Assembly: GCA_016932335.1 (NCBI GenBank)
Contig: JAFGCZ010000003.1
Span: 1 to 64,000, forward strand
Length of the DNA stretch: 64,000 bases
Direction: 5' to 3'
Source of the DNA: Opitutales bacterium
GTDB lineage: Bacteria; Verrucomicrobiota; Verrucomicrobiia; Opitutales; Oceanipulchritudinaceae
Position numbers and translations under genes: made by a program. This document shows, piece after piece, positions 9,883 through 17,646 of this stretch (position 1 is the stretch's first letter; each line of letters begins with the position of its first letter). The notes beneath the pieces are model-generated. The model was not told the origin of the DNA and searched no databases. It was given only the letters and a program-made list of their open reading frames with translations.

Positions 9883-9891
9883 TGCTAAGAT
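9883..9891 (+). promoter_or_regulatory. Possible extended -10 promoter of the head cassette
   Basis: TGCTAAGAT (TG-N-TAAGAT) lies 27 nt before the portal ATG. There is no good -35 box. This is a weak call based on motif and position only. Confidence 0.3.
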
Positions 9892-9918
9892 TGCTCCCGT
9901 AACGCAATCGAATCAGGA

Positions 9919-11106
9919 ATGAAAACAGCCAACCTCTACTCCGGGCGCACTGCCGCCTACCACCGCTTTAATCCGCTGGCCAGCCTCACCCCGCAGAGCC
10001 TTTCCCGCCAGCTCGAAGCTTTCCGTGCGGGAGAATTCCGCGAGATCGCCCGCACCTGGCAGGCCATTGAAGCCCGCGACGATACCGTGCAGTCGGTGGC
10101 CTTTAAACGCAAAATGGCGGCTGCCCGCTACGGCTGGGAAATCCTTCCGGTGGACGGCTCCGGGAACGCCCGTCGTCACCGCGATGCCCTTAGCGAGTTT
10201 TTCCGCAACCTCCGCGCCGTCAATGCCCACGACGAGAACGAACGCGGCGGCTTTCAGATGCTGGCCCGGCAGATGATGGATGCCGTGGGCAAGCGCTACG
10301 CCGTGCATGAGATCGTCTGGCAACCGGGCAGCGACGGCAGTCTGGGAGCGGAGTTCCGCTTTGTGCCTCTGTGGTATTTTGAGAACACCAGTGGCCGTCT
10401 GCGCTTTCTGGCCAGCGATGCCGCGGTTGAGGGCGAAGCGCTCAAGGACGGGCAATGGATGGTAACCACCGGCCCGGGCATTATGGAGGCGTCTTCGGTG
10501 GCCTTCATGTATAAACACCTGCCGCTGCGCGACTGGCTCATCTACTGCGAGCGCAACGGCATGCCCGGGGTGCGCGGAGTAACCGATGCCCCGCCGGACT
10601 CTCCCGAGTGGCTGGCCGCACTGGAGGCCGTGCAGGCCTTCGGCGCCGAATACAAGGCGCTGATGACCCGTTCCACCGAGGTCGAAGTGGTGGACCTCAG
10701 CTCCCGCGGCACGCTGCCTTACCCCGCGCTCATTGAGCGTATGGACAGAGCCATTGTGGTGCTCTGGCGCGGGGCCGACCTTTCCACCATTTCCCGCACC
10801 GGCGGGGTGGGTGCCTCGCTTCAGGACGAGGAACCCGACCTGATTGCCGACGCCGATGCCTCCATGCTCAGCGAGGCCCTCAACACCTATGTCACTCCGT
10901 GGGTTACACGGCACTGCTTCGGTCAGGCGCCCCTGGCCCGTATTCAGGTGCGGGCCGGCCGCCGCAAGGATGTGGACCGCGACCTGCGCATCTTCCGCGC
11001 TGCCCGGGAAATGGGCTTCCGCATCGATGCCGAAGACTTCGCCGAGCGCCTCTCTTTTCCACTATCCCGCAACCAACCCCACTCAACCCCCGAATCCCAT
11101 GAATGA
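9919..11106 (+). CDS. Mu-type phage portal protein (DUF935, gp29-like)
   Basis: A 395-residue protein with the layout of the DUF935/Mu gp29 portal family: an N-terminal region with RDDTVQSVAFKRKMAA, a central RDWLIYCERNGMPGVRG (about residues 208-224) and the following TEVEVVDLSSRG. Known role: dodecameric portal at one vertex of the head, through which DNA is packaged by terminase. The ATG is 3 nt after an AGG. Its stop overlaps the start of the protease gene (coding overlap of 8 nt), as in compact phage operons. The gene is intact and GC-rich like the host. The matching terminase genes are not upstream, as they are in Mu, but about 10 kb downstream at 21024-22684. Confidence 0.8.
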   Translation: MKTANLYSGRTAAYHRFNPLASLTPQSLSRQLEAFRAGEFREIARTWQAIEARDDTVQSVAFKRKMAAARYGWEILPVDGSGNARRHRDALSEFFRNLRAVNAHDENERGGFQMLARQMMDAVGKRYAVHEIVWQPGSDGSLGAEFRFVPLWYFENTSGRLRFLASDAAVEGEALKDGQWMVTTGPGIMEASSVAFMYKHLPLRDWLIYCERNGMPGVRGVTDAPPDSPEWLAALEAVQAFGAEYKALMTRSTEVEVVDLSSRGTLPYPALIERMDRAIVVLWRGADLSTISRTGGVGASLQDEEPDLIADADASMLSEALNTYVTPWVTRHCFGQAPLARIQVRAGRRKDVDRDLRIFRAAREMGFRIDAEDFAERLSFPLSRNQPHSTPESHE

Positions 11107-11950
11107 GACCATGACTTTTCTCCTCGCCCGTTATGGCGATTACCCCCACAGCAAGGGCCTGCAGCATTTTACCCCGGAATCCGCCCGGGCCATGCAGCAC
11201 CACTTCAACAGCCTGCGCAGTCGCATGCGGCGCTGCTTCGGCGGTGTGCCCGTTTATGTGGGCCATCCCGACGATCCCGCTTTTGCCGGGCAGCCCGGCC
11301 ATATCGACACCCGGGCTCACGGCTGGGTGCAGGCGCTGGAAACCACTGCAGAGGGCCTCAGTGTTACCGTAAAATGGGGCGAAACAGGCCTGCGCCTACT
11401 CGCCAACGCCCATTTCAAATTCTTCAGCCCCCGCTGGGCCATGCGGAAAACCGCTGCAGGGCTGCTGGAACCGGTGCGCCTCATCTCCATCGGATTGACC
11501 AACAACCCCAACATCCCCGGCGAGACGATTGCCAACTGCCTGCCGCAATGGCCCGAAGATACCGGTGTGCCCGAGGGCCTGCGCGAACGCCTCAACCTGC
11601 CGCCCGAGGTGGGCTGGGCCCAGGCCTACGACCGGCTGGACGATCTCCTGGCCCATGGCGAGGCCGACCTGCAGACGCAGGCAGAGCACTTTCGCCGCAT
11701 GGCGGAGGATGCCGAAACCCGCTGCCGCGAATTGCAGGAACAGCTCCACGCGCTGCCCACCGCAGCCAACAGCGGAGGTATGGCGCCCCGCTCGGCCGGG
11801 TTGGCCCGGCGCCGCAGCCCCGTGCAGACGCCTGCCCGGCTGCTCCATACGGTGCACTGCCGCATGCAGGAAACCGGAGAATCCTTCGCCAATGCCTGGG
11901 ACAACCTCAAGCAGAGCCGCCCCGATCTCTTTGAGCATTCCGCCGTATAA
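11099..11950 (+). CDS. Mu I-like phage head maturation protease / scaffold
   Basis: A 283-residue protein. The N-terminal half (about 1-150) carries VPVYVGHPDDPAFAGQPGHIDTRAHGWV, NAHFKFFSPRW and VRLISIGLTNNPNIPG, the pattern of Mu-like prophage I proteins (U35 family head proteases with a C-terminal scaffold part). The rest is rich in Gln, Glu and Ala with a probable coiled coil (about 195-225), fitting a scaffold. The start at 11099 is chosen because it follows the portal stop region directly and yields a normal N-terminus. Known role: assembles inside the prohead and cleaves scaffold. No separate gp30-type minor head gene lies between portal and protease, as it would in Mu. Confidence 0.75.
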   Translation: MNETMTFLLARYGDYPHSKGLQHFTPESARAMQHHFNSLRSRMRRCFGGVPVYVGHPDDPAFAGQPGHIDTRAHGWVQALETTAEGLSVTVKWGETGLRLLANAHFKFFSPRWAMRKTAAGLLEPVRLISIGLTNNPNIPGETIANCLPQWPEDTGVPEGLRERLNLPPEVGWAQAYDRLDDLLAHGEADLQTQAEHFRRMAEDAETRCRELQEQLHALPTAANSGGMAPRSAGLARRRSPVQTPARLLHTVHCRMQETGESFANAWDNLKQSRPDLFEHSAV

Positions 11951-11978
11951 ACCTTTAACCCGATAACCCGAAACAACC

Positions 11979-12383
11979 ATGATGATCTGTTCCAACTCCA
12001 TTGCCCCCGGTTCGCACGCGGGCAGCCTTACGCTCCCCGCCGGTGCGGTGTCCGCCGTGCCGCAGCTGCTCGGGGCCTACAACCCCTCCACCGGCCGTAT
12101 CGACCTCTGTTCCGCCACGGCCATGCCCTTCGGTCTGATTGCCGACAGCCCCGAAAGCATCGGCGAGCCTGTTTGCGTGCAGTTGCTCGGCTCGGCCGCC
12201 TGCACCCTGCGCATGACTTTGGCCGCCGATGTTACCGCCGGCAGTCCTCTATATTCCGCAGCCAACGGCCGCGTTACGCCGGCCTCCGCCGTCGGCTGCT
12301 ATCAGGTAGGCCTCGCCCTGAGCTCCGGCAGTGCCGGTCAACCGGTGGAGGTCGATCCCTGCCTGCCCCGCCTTATTCAGTAA
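11979..12383 (+). CDS. Small head decoration-type protein
   Basis: A 134-residue Ala/Gly/Ser-rich beta protein between protease and capsid. Composition and pattern (APGSHAGSLTLPAGAVSAVPQL, LAADVTAGSPLYSAANGRVTPAS) fit the DUF2190/decoration-type proteins found at this place in phage head operons, which bind or stabilise the capsid surface. The family is judged from position and composition, not from a catalytic motif. Spacing of 28 bp from the protease stop and 21 bp to the capsid start places it in the same transcription unit. Confidence 0.55.
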   Translation: MMICSNSIAPGSHAGSLTLPAGAVSAVPQLLGAYNPSTGRIDLCSATAMPFGLIADSPESIGEPVCVQLLGSAACTLRMTLAADVTAGSPLYSAANGRVTPASAVGCYQVGLALSSGSAGQPVEVDPCLPRLIQ

Positions 12384-12404
12384 CCCTTCCATAGAATTGT
12401 AATT

Positions 12405-13358
12405 ATGAAGACCCTCTCTCTTGATGACGGGCAGCAACTGCCCGGAGCCATTTGCCTGGCCAACGAAAACCGCTTCAACGCCGCTCACTACAGTGAGCCC
12501 CTGACGGCCTACACCGTGGGTTGGAGCGACCCCGAAAACCTCCGTGCGCTGCTCGACTTCATGGCCCCGCCCGTATTCGTCAACCGCCGCTTCGAGTTCA
12601 AACGCGCCGATAATGCCGAGGCCTTCCTCAGCGAGACCGATGACGTGCGCGCCATTGGCGCCGCTTTCAAGCGCGTCTCCTACAGCGGCGAATCCGTCAA
12701 CGAAAAGACCCTCAACAAAGGGCTGACTATCCGCGTGGACCACGACGAGGAAGTCGGCGAGAACTGGCGCGAGCGCTATGTGCAACTGCTCGTGCAGCGG
12801 CTCCTCCGCAACGAGGTGCGGGCCGCTTTTGCTGCGCTGGATGCCCAGGCCGGCGAAGTTTCCGCCCAGTGGACGCCCGATGCGCAGGCCAACCCGAATC
12901 CCAACCCCGATGCCGACCTGCGCAGCCTGCTGGCCCTGGCCGGAGACGATTCCGGAGTGCGCCCCAACCGCATTCTCCTGGGCGAAGCGGTCTGGGATCT
13001 GCGCCTCAACGCCTACGAACTGCAGCAGAATGCCGGTGCTTTCCGCTCCGCCACGCTGACGCCCGCACAGCTTGCGGAAAAGCTCCTGGTGGACGGCATC
13101 CGCGTGGTCAAGGGCCGCTATCAATCCGCCGAGGGCAAACAGCGCCTGCTGGGCACTGCGGCCTACGTTTACTACGCCCTCGATGGGCAGATGAAGGATG
13201 AGCCCTCCAACCTCAAACGCTTCGTCACCCCGGTGGAAAACGGCAACTTCCGCGTCTATGTGGAAGAGCACGCCAAATACACCGACATCACCGTGGAGCA
13301 CTACTCCAACATTGTTGTTACCTCACCCCTCGGGCTGCAGAAACTCAGCCTCACCTGA
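12405..13358 (+). CDS. Major capsid protein (Mu gpT-like)
   Basis: A 317-residue protein in the position of Mu gpT, directly after the protease and decoration genes. It resembles this capsid type in size and layout: N-terminal region, then RADNAEAFLSETDDVRAIGAAFKRV (about 66-90), a conserved-looking helix with RYVQLLVQRLLRNEVRAAFAAL, and a C-terminal part ending ITVEHYSNIVVTSP. Known role: HK97-fold shell protein. No frameshift or stop interrupts it. Capsid identity rests on synteny plus size; a fold search would settle it. Confidence 0.7.
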   Translation: MKTLSLDDGQQLPGAICLANENRFNAAHYSEPLTAYTVGWSDPENLRALLDFMAPPVFVNRRFEFKRADNAEAFLSETDDVRAIGAAFKRVSYSGESVNEKTLNKGLTIRVDHDEEVGENWRERYVQLLVQRLLRNEVRAAFAALDAQAGEVSAQWTPDAQANPNPNPDADLRSLLALAGDDSGVRPNRILLGEAVWDLRLNAYELQQNAGAFRSATLTPAQLAEKLLVDGIRVVKGRYQSAEGKQRLLGTAAYVYYALDGQMKDEPSNLKRFVTPVENGNFRVYVEEHAKYTDITVEHYSNIVVTSPLGLQKLSLT

Positions 13359-13417
13359 CCCTCAACCCTGCCGTATCCGGCGTGCCCTCCGGGGAGCGCC
13401 GGAGCGGCCCTTTTACC

Positions 13418-13858
13418 ATGTGGACTCCTCTAACCCTCGAACACCTCGCCGCCTACCTCCCGGCTGCCCAGCAAGCCTTGCTGGAAACCCTGCAGACTAC
13501 GGACCCGACGGTTCCGCAAACCCTTATGAACGATGTTACGGCCCATATCCGCGGAGAGATTGAACACTCCGGTAAATACCTCCTTACGGTGGATGCTGCG
13601 CTCCTGCCGCCGCAGTTGCTGCGGGCCGCGGCTCTGCTGGTGGTGGAGGCTCTGCAGGCCCGTATTCCTCAACTGGAACTCGGGGACGCCCAAAAATCGG
13701 CCATTGCCGCCGCCTATGCGCTGCTCCCCCGGGTGGCCGAAGGCGACATTCACCTGACGCCCCCCAGCGATGCCCAAACCGGATTTACCGGCCCCCGCAC
13801 CCGCGTGCTAACCCGCCGCGCCCAACCCCTTACGGCCGACCGCCTCCGCGGTTTCTGA
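13418..13858 (+). CDS. Head-tail connector-type protein (gp36-like)
   Basis: A 146-residue, mostly helical protein starting MWTPLTLEHLAAYLPAAQQALL. The start at 13418 is preferred over an in-frame upstream start because the operon's tight spacing and the helical N-terminus fit better. Size, helical content and place after the capsid gene match Mu gp36/DUF1320-like proteins, which join head and tail. There is no catalytic motif. It ends 5 bp before the next gene. Confidence 0.5.
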   Translation: MWTPLTLEHLAAYLPAAQQALLETLQTTDPTVPQTLMNDVTAHIRGEIEHSGKYLLTVDAALLPPQLLRAAALLVVEALQARIPQLELGDAQKSAIAAAYALLPRVAEGDIHLTPPSDAQTGFTGPRTRVLTRRAQPLTADRLRGF

Positions 13859-13863
13859 GACCC

Positions 13864-14316
13864 ATGCTCCGCAGCCTTCAGCAAGCCCTCCATACCCGTA
13901 TCCTCGCCGGGGAGTTCTTTCAGGAGCTCCCCGTGCTCCTCGAGTGCGGCTCCTCGCTCACGCAAACCGTGCAGCAACATGCCCTCTCCGCCCGCAGCCT
14001 CTGTATCCGCGTCTGCGAGCCCCAGCCGCAAACCCTCAACTACGAAGCCCCCCAGCTCTTTGTGGCAGAGCTGCTCTGCCCCGTGCAGGTGGAAGAGCCC
14101 GCAGGGTGGGGCGGCAGCCTCCATGCGCTGGAGGTGGCCCAAAAACTGGCCACGCACCTGCATCTCTGGGTGCCCCCCGAATCCACCCTCGGTGCACCCT
14201 TCATCCTTGCCGAAAAAGCCTTCTGGAAAGTCTTGCAGACCCCCGTCAAAGACGGCGCCTACCGCCTGCAGCTCAACTTCCTCACCTCCACCTTCCTCGA
14301 ACCCTACACCCCATGA
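13864..14316 (+). CDS. Probable connector / tail-terminator-type phage protein (gp37-like position)
   Basis: A 150-residue mixed alpha/beta protein beginning MLRSLQQALHTRILAGEFFQELPVLL. It occupies the gp37-like slot after the gp36-like gene. The pattern of an N-terminal helix followed by beta strands is compatible with head-completion or tail-terminator proteins, but no diagnostic motif is visible. Its stop codon overlaps the start of the next gene (ATGA), a sign of translational coupling. It is the last structural-type gene before the membrane protein; no tail tube, sheath, tape-measure or baseplate genes follow. Confidence 0.4.
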   Translation: MLRSLQQALHTRILAGEFFQELPVLLECGSSLTQTVQQHALSARSLCIRVCEPQPQTLNYEAPQLFVAELLCPVQVEEPAGWGGSLHALEVAQKLATHLHLWVPPESTLGAPFILAEKAFWKVLQTPVKDGAYRLQLNFLTSTFLEPYTP

Positions 14317-14792
14317 TCTCGCTTATTACCACCCTCATGACCTCCCTCGGCAGCGCCGGATTCGGCTCCCTCCTGAAGATGCTCTCCGGCTGCCTCGATT
14401 CCCGCGCCGCGGCCCGCAGCGATGCCCAGAAACGCGAACTGCTCCTCGTGCTGGAACAGCGCAAACTCGACCAAGCCTTTGCCGAAGCCCTCTTCGGGGG
14501 CAATTCCGAAACCGCCCGCCAGGGCCGCATCACCCGCCGCCTCGTGGCCCTTATCGGCAGTGCCACCTTTGCCTTTCTCATGGTCTGGGCCGCCCTCTAT
14601 CCCGATGTGCCCCTGACTACCTTTACACTGCCCGCTCAACCCGCCGGCAACAGCTACCTTTGGGGCCTCGTGCGCACCGCCGCCGACACCCCCGTAACCG
14701 TAGAGATCAGCACCGGCCACCTCCTCCTCGTGGGCCTCTCCCACATCGGCCTCATCTTCGGCTTCTACTTCACCCCCGGCGGCCGAAAATAA
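14313..14792 (+). CDS. Small membrane protein, holin-like
   Basis: A 159-residue protein with a helical N-terminal half containing SDAQKRELLLVLEQRKLDQAFAEAL and two hydrophobic segments near the C-terminus (about 79-98 and 131-153), ending GFYFTPGGRK. It starts inside the stop of the preceding gene (ATGA). Its size, C-terminal membrane pair and place at the end of a phage operon suggest a holin, or a GTA-type holin of the 3-TM class; that is inference. Its final 20-bp coding stretch CTACTTCACCCCCGGCGGCC (14765-14784) is repeated exactly at 17453-17472, beyond the restriction-modification genes. Confidence 0.5.
   Translation: MISLITTLMTSLGSAGFGSLLKMLSGCLDSRAAARSDAQKRELLLVLEQRKLDQAFAEALFGGNSETARQGRITRRLVALIGSATFAFLMVWAALYPDVPLTTFTLPAQPAGNSYLWGLVRTAADTPVTVEISTGHLLLVGLSHIGLIFGFYFTPGGRK
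14765..14784 (+). repeat. 20-bp direct repeat, left copy
   Basis: CTACTTCACCCCCGGCGGCC at the 3' end of the holin-like gene. An exact second copy lies at 17453-17472. The pair brackets the AT-rich restriction-modification island and looks like an insertion or recombination boundary. Confidence 0.8.
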
Positions 14793-14842
14793 AACGGGGA
14801 AGTTCAGTTAACATAAGCCAATCATATTAATCGTAACAACAC

Positions 14843-15541
14843 TTAACTAGGTTTATTATTTAGTAAATAATCAGCAACAAACATCTCAAAACCATCTTCA
14901 GATAAGCCTTTGTTTTGCATCGTTTCCGGCAACTTGTCCCAATTTGTTTTTCCAGTCTTTGAATATGTCCTAAACCACTTTTGAATTGTTGTATTATTCC
15001 GGATGGCACTACTTGAAGAGTTTTCTGAATTATCTCGATTTTTTATCTGCAAAGCTTCCCATCCATCTGGAGTTTTGTGTATAAAATCTATTGCCCGAAC
15101 AAAATCACCGCAGCACCACGTCCAACCATGATCGGTCATGACAGAATCAATGTATCGTTCGAGCAAATTACCTACACAATTCTCAGCACACATGGAACGC
15201 TGATGAGTCAATTTTATATCATCACATTGGGCAGATGAGAGCCCATATGCGTGCTCCATCACTACACTAACCATGTTATCCGGTACAGTATTAGGTTCAC
15301 GTGGAAAGTCTGATCGTTTAAAACCATTAACAAATTTGTTTGCCAATCCCTTTAAGCTATCAACGCTTCTCAAATCAGGTTTTTGCCTTCCACGCCAAGA
15401 TAACAAATGAGGATTTTCAGCAAGAAACTGACATATCTCAGTAAAAGGCTTAATAAGATCATAATCACGAATTTTTCCTTCGGGAATTATGGACAATATA
15501 GCTCGTTTATAGATAGATTCAACGCTGGAGTCATCGGTCAT
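14843..15541 (-). CDS. Type II restriction endonuclease, probably SinI-like
   Basis: A 232-residue protein encoded divergently from a DNA cytosine methyltransferase. The length and the segment MCAENCVGNLLERYIDSV, then DGWEALQIKNRDNSENSSSS (an acidic/Gln-Lys pattern that could be part of a PD-(D/E)XK-type site), are in keeping with R.SinI-type enzymes, which cut GGWCC. The family assignment rests mainly on length, the partner methyltransferase and general pattern, so it is moderate. The gene is AT-rich compared with the cassette on its left. The partner methyltransferase should protect host DNA. A GAATAT-CA-ATATTC dyad lies 20-33 bp before its start. Confidence 0.6.
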   Translation of the reverse strand: MTDDSSVESIYKRAILSIIPEGKIRDYDLIKPFTEICQFLAENPHLLSWRGRQKPDLRSVDSLKGLANKFVNGFKRSDFPREPNTVPDNMVSVVMEHAYGLSSAQCDDIKLTHQRSMCAENCVGNLLERYIDSVMTDHGWTWCCGDFVRAIDFIHKTPDGWEALQIKNRDNSENSSSSAIRNNTTIQKWFRTYSKTGKTNWDKLPETMQNKGLSEDGFEMFVADYLLNNKPS

Positions 15542-15560
15542 CCTTATGGCCTATATTCCT

Positions 15561-15574
15561 GAATATCAATATTC
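15561..15574. promoter_or_regulatory. Dyad upstream of the restriction gene
   Basis: Inverted repeat GAATAT-CA-ATATTC, 20 bp upstream of the endonuclease ATG on the minus strand. It could be a control site for delaying restriction, or an AT-rich promoter part. Confidence 0.35.
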
Positions 15575-15626
15575 AAGAATAATCAAATTTATGAAGCTGT
15601 TTTTGGTTGACTTTGGTATAAGAAAA

Positions 15627-15642
15627 GTTTCGCATGCGAAAC
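15627..15642. promoter_or_regulatory. Perfect 16-bp palindrome before the methyltransferase start (operator candidate)
   Basis: GTTTCGCATGCGAAAC is fully self-complementary and ends 4 nt before the methyltransferase ATG at 15647. The methyltransferase carries an N-terminal helix-turn-helix, so an autoregulatory operator is a natural reading. A TATAAG box lies just upstream at 15617-15622. Confidence 0.55.
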
Positions 15643-15646
15643 AATA

Positions 15647-17071
15647 ATGAGTGACGATATCTTATCAGTTTCGGACGCAGCGGCCCAACTGGGCTTCACA
15701 GACCAATATATCAGAAAGCTTATCAGAGAAGGACGTATCCCAGCAAAGAAAGTTGGGAATACATGGGTAATTCCTCAAACATCGATAGAAAACCATAGAG
15801 TTAAAAATGATCTAGAAACTGGGGATCATTCAAGAATCCAACAGAAGTCAAACAAAGCAATCGCTCTATCGTTTTTCTCTGGAGCAATGGGCTTGGATAT
15901 AGGACTAGAAAAAGAAGGAATTGAGGTAATATTAGCTTCTGAAATTGATAAAGCCACGAGGGCAACAATATCATACAACAAGCCAGATATTGCTCTTCTT
16001 GGAGACATTTGTGAGTACAGTGCATCAGATATTAGGAAAGCAGCGGGACTTACTCCATCTGACGATATTGACCTCATCGTTGGAGGCCCCCCATGCCAAG
16101 CATTTTCAACAGCTGGTAAAAGAGGTGGGTTTTCAGACTCCAGAGGAAATGTATTTCTAACATTTATCGATAGAATTATTGAGCTCTCTCCTAAATACGC
16201 TGTCATTGAAAATGTGCGAGGATTATTATCTGCTCCATTATCACATCGTCCGCATGAATGTAGAGGTTTTGGCTATCCTCCCCTAACCCCTGAAGAAGAA
16301 AAAGGCGGAGCACTGTGGTTTATTCTAAAGAAAATACGTGCTGCAGGCTATGAAGTCAGTTTTAATTTATATAATGCAGCCAATTATGGATCTCCTCAGA
16401 AAAGAGAGAGAGTTATTATTGTTTGTTCTAGAAATGGTGTAAAAATGCCATACCTCAAACCAACTCACTCAGAAACGGGGTATTATGGGTTACCAAAATG
16501 GCGCACAGTACGTGAAGCACTTCAAGGTATGGAAAAGACAGAGCATCATTACGTTAAATTTCCAGAAAAACGCCTCAAATACTATAGACTTCTCAAGGCT
16601 GGTCAGTATTGGAAGCATTTGCCAGAGGATCTACAAAAGGAGGCGTTAGGTGCATCCTATTATGCCGGGGGTGGAAAGACTGGTTTTTTACGAAGACTTC
16701 CATGGAATGAACCTTCTCCGACATTAGTAACTCATCCAGCTATGCCTGCGACAGATCTAGCACATCCGGAGGAAAACAGACCTTTATCAATTCAAGAGTA
16801 CAAAAGGATTCAAGAGTTTCCAGACACATGGGAAGTTCAAGGATCCTTGATTGATCAATATAGACAAGTAGGAAACGCAGTACCAGTCAGCCTAGGAAGA
16901 GCAATAGGCCGATTAATCTTAAGTGGTTTGAATGAAACCGCTAATGAGAATAGTTTTGATGAGTTTCCATATTCTCGTTATAAAAACACTTCAGATATGC
17001 AGTGGACAGATTTATTCATGTCGCGGAATAAGTTGGCAAACAAATCGAAACAACTCGAGATGCATCTATAA
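15647..17071 (+). CDS. DNA (cytosine-5) methyltransferase with N-terminal HTH domain, SinI-like
   Basis: A 474-residue enzyme with all C5-methyltransferase motifs: SAM-binding [14 protein letters not shown] (about 74-87), catalytic GGPPCQAF with Cys150, ENVRGLL (189-195), [10 protein letters not shown] (250-259) and [11 protein letters not shown] (407-417). Between them lies a target-recognition region resembling the GGWCC-type enzymes (M.SinI group; total length is also similar). Residues 5-50 ([20 protein letters not shown], then [10 protein letters not shown]) form an excisionase/MerR-like helix-turn-helix of the helix_turn_helix_17 type. Known role: methylates the site cut by its partner nuclease. 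Inference: the HTH region binds the palindrome just upstream and represses its own gene. The gene is AT-rich and foreign-looking. Confidence 0.9.
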   Translation: MSDDILSVSDAAAQLGFTDQYIRKLIREGRIPAKKVGNTWVIPQTSIENHRVKNDLETGDHSRIQQKSNKAIALSFFSGAMGLDIGLEKEGIEVILASEIDKATRATISYNKPDIALLGDICEYSASDIRKAAGLTPSDDIDLIVGGPPCQAFSTAGKRGGFSDSRGNVFLTFIDRIIELSPKYAVIENVRGLLSAPLSHRPHECRGFGYPPLTPEEEKGGALWFILKKIRAAGYEVSFNLYNAANYGSPQKRERVIIVCSRNGVKMPYLKPTHSETGYYGLPKWRTVREALQGMEKTEHHYVKFPEKRLKYYRLLKAGQYWKHLPEDLQKEALGASYYAGGGKTGFLRRLPWNEPSPTLVTHPAMPATDLAHPEENRPLSIQEYKRIQEFPDTWEVQGSLIDQYRQVGNAVPVSLGRAIGRLILSGLNETANENSFDEFPYSRYKNTSDMQWTDLFMSRNKLANKSKQLEMHL

Positions 17072-17452
17072 AGGTTAGTGACCGTTCAATTCTAGGAAAG
17101 CTACGAGAATGTTTTTTGTTATGTATTATGTTTTAATTCTTCATATTACTGAGAGGTTAAGTATTTTAATGATTAAGTTAGGAAAGTCGTTTTTGTGGCG
17201 TACAGTAATATAAGCAAATAAGGTGTTCATTCATGGTTCTGTATCGGTGTTACCCTTTTGCGGATACCTTCCTGTGACCGCTTGTTTACAGATATTTGCT
17301 AGGGAATCAGTCAATCCTAGCCCTGGAACTTGTTTTAGTTATGTTGATTCCGTGCATATTACTGTAGATGGAGTTCGTGGTTTTGGAGCATTAGGCTGTT
17401 TGCTTGGTCTGGATTTACTATGTTTCATGCAACAGATGACACTCTTTGGCTG
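17072..17452 (+). pseudogene. AT-rich tail of the island with a possible decayed holin-like remnant
   Basis: No intact gene seen. Near 17230 one frame gives FMVLYRCYP, weakly like FLMVWAALYP of the holin-like protein. About 130 bp later another frame gives HITVDGV and finally LFGCYFTPGG, matching IFGFYFTPGG at the end of that protein. The order of matches is right but the frame changes between them, so this may be a diverged, broken second copy. Only the last ten residues match convincingly. Confidence 0.4.
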
Positions 17453-17472
17453 CTACTTCACCCCCGGCGGCC
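17453..17472 (+). repeat. 20-bp direct repeat, right copy
   Basis: Exact repeat of 14765-14784. It sits at the junction between the AT-rich island and downstream DNA; the copy is followed by AAAATAG where the left copy has GAAAATAA. Confidence 0.8.
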
Positions 17473-17494
17473 AAAATAGGAAGCGTAGTTCCTT

Positions 17495-17547
17495 GTAACC
17501 ACGAGCGAACACAAATTTATACGAATCCTGTGCACTTCGTGGTTAAA
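17495..17547. repeat. Dispersed repeat, inverted half-copies
   Basis: TAACCACGAG (17496-17505) and CTTCGTGGTTA (17535-17545) face each other and can pair into a hairpin. They belong to the same family as the repeats near 6.3, 9.5 and 20.7 kb. Confidence 0.6.
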
Positions 17548-17616
17548 AACAAGACGCATGGGTTTGCCTGTGGCTTTGAAAACAAGTAGCGGAGCACAAA
17601 AGACTTGCCTTTGGCG

Positions 17617-17644
17617 GGGTGCGTGGGCACCCGTAGAGGAGGAG
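17617..17644 (+). promoter_or_regulatory. Leader hairpin and strong ribosome site of the CLC gene
   Basis: Stem GGGTGC/GCACCC with loop GTGG (17617-17632) is followed by GAGGAGGAG (17636-17644), the strongest Shine-Dalgarno sequence noticed in the window. It decides the start at 17647. The bases do not show a recognisable fluoride riboswitch consensus. Confidence 0.55.
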
Positions 17645-17646
17645 TT

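Noticed and set aside
17480-17646. Fluoride riboswitch before the CLC-F-like gene
   Set aside because: I looked for the conserved GGxGATGG and CTGATGACTCCT-type elements and did not find them.
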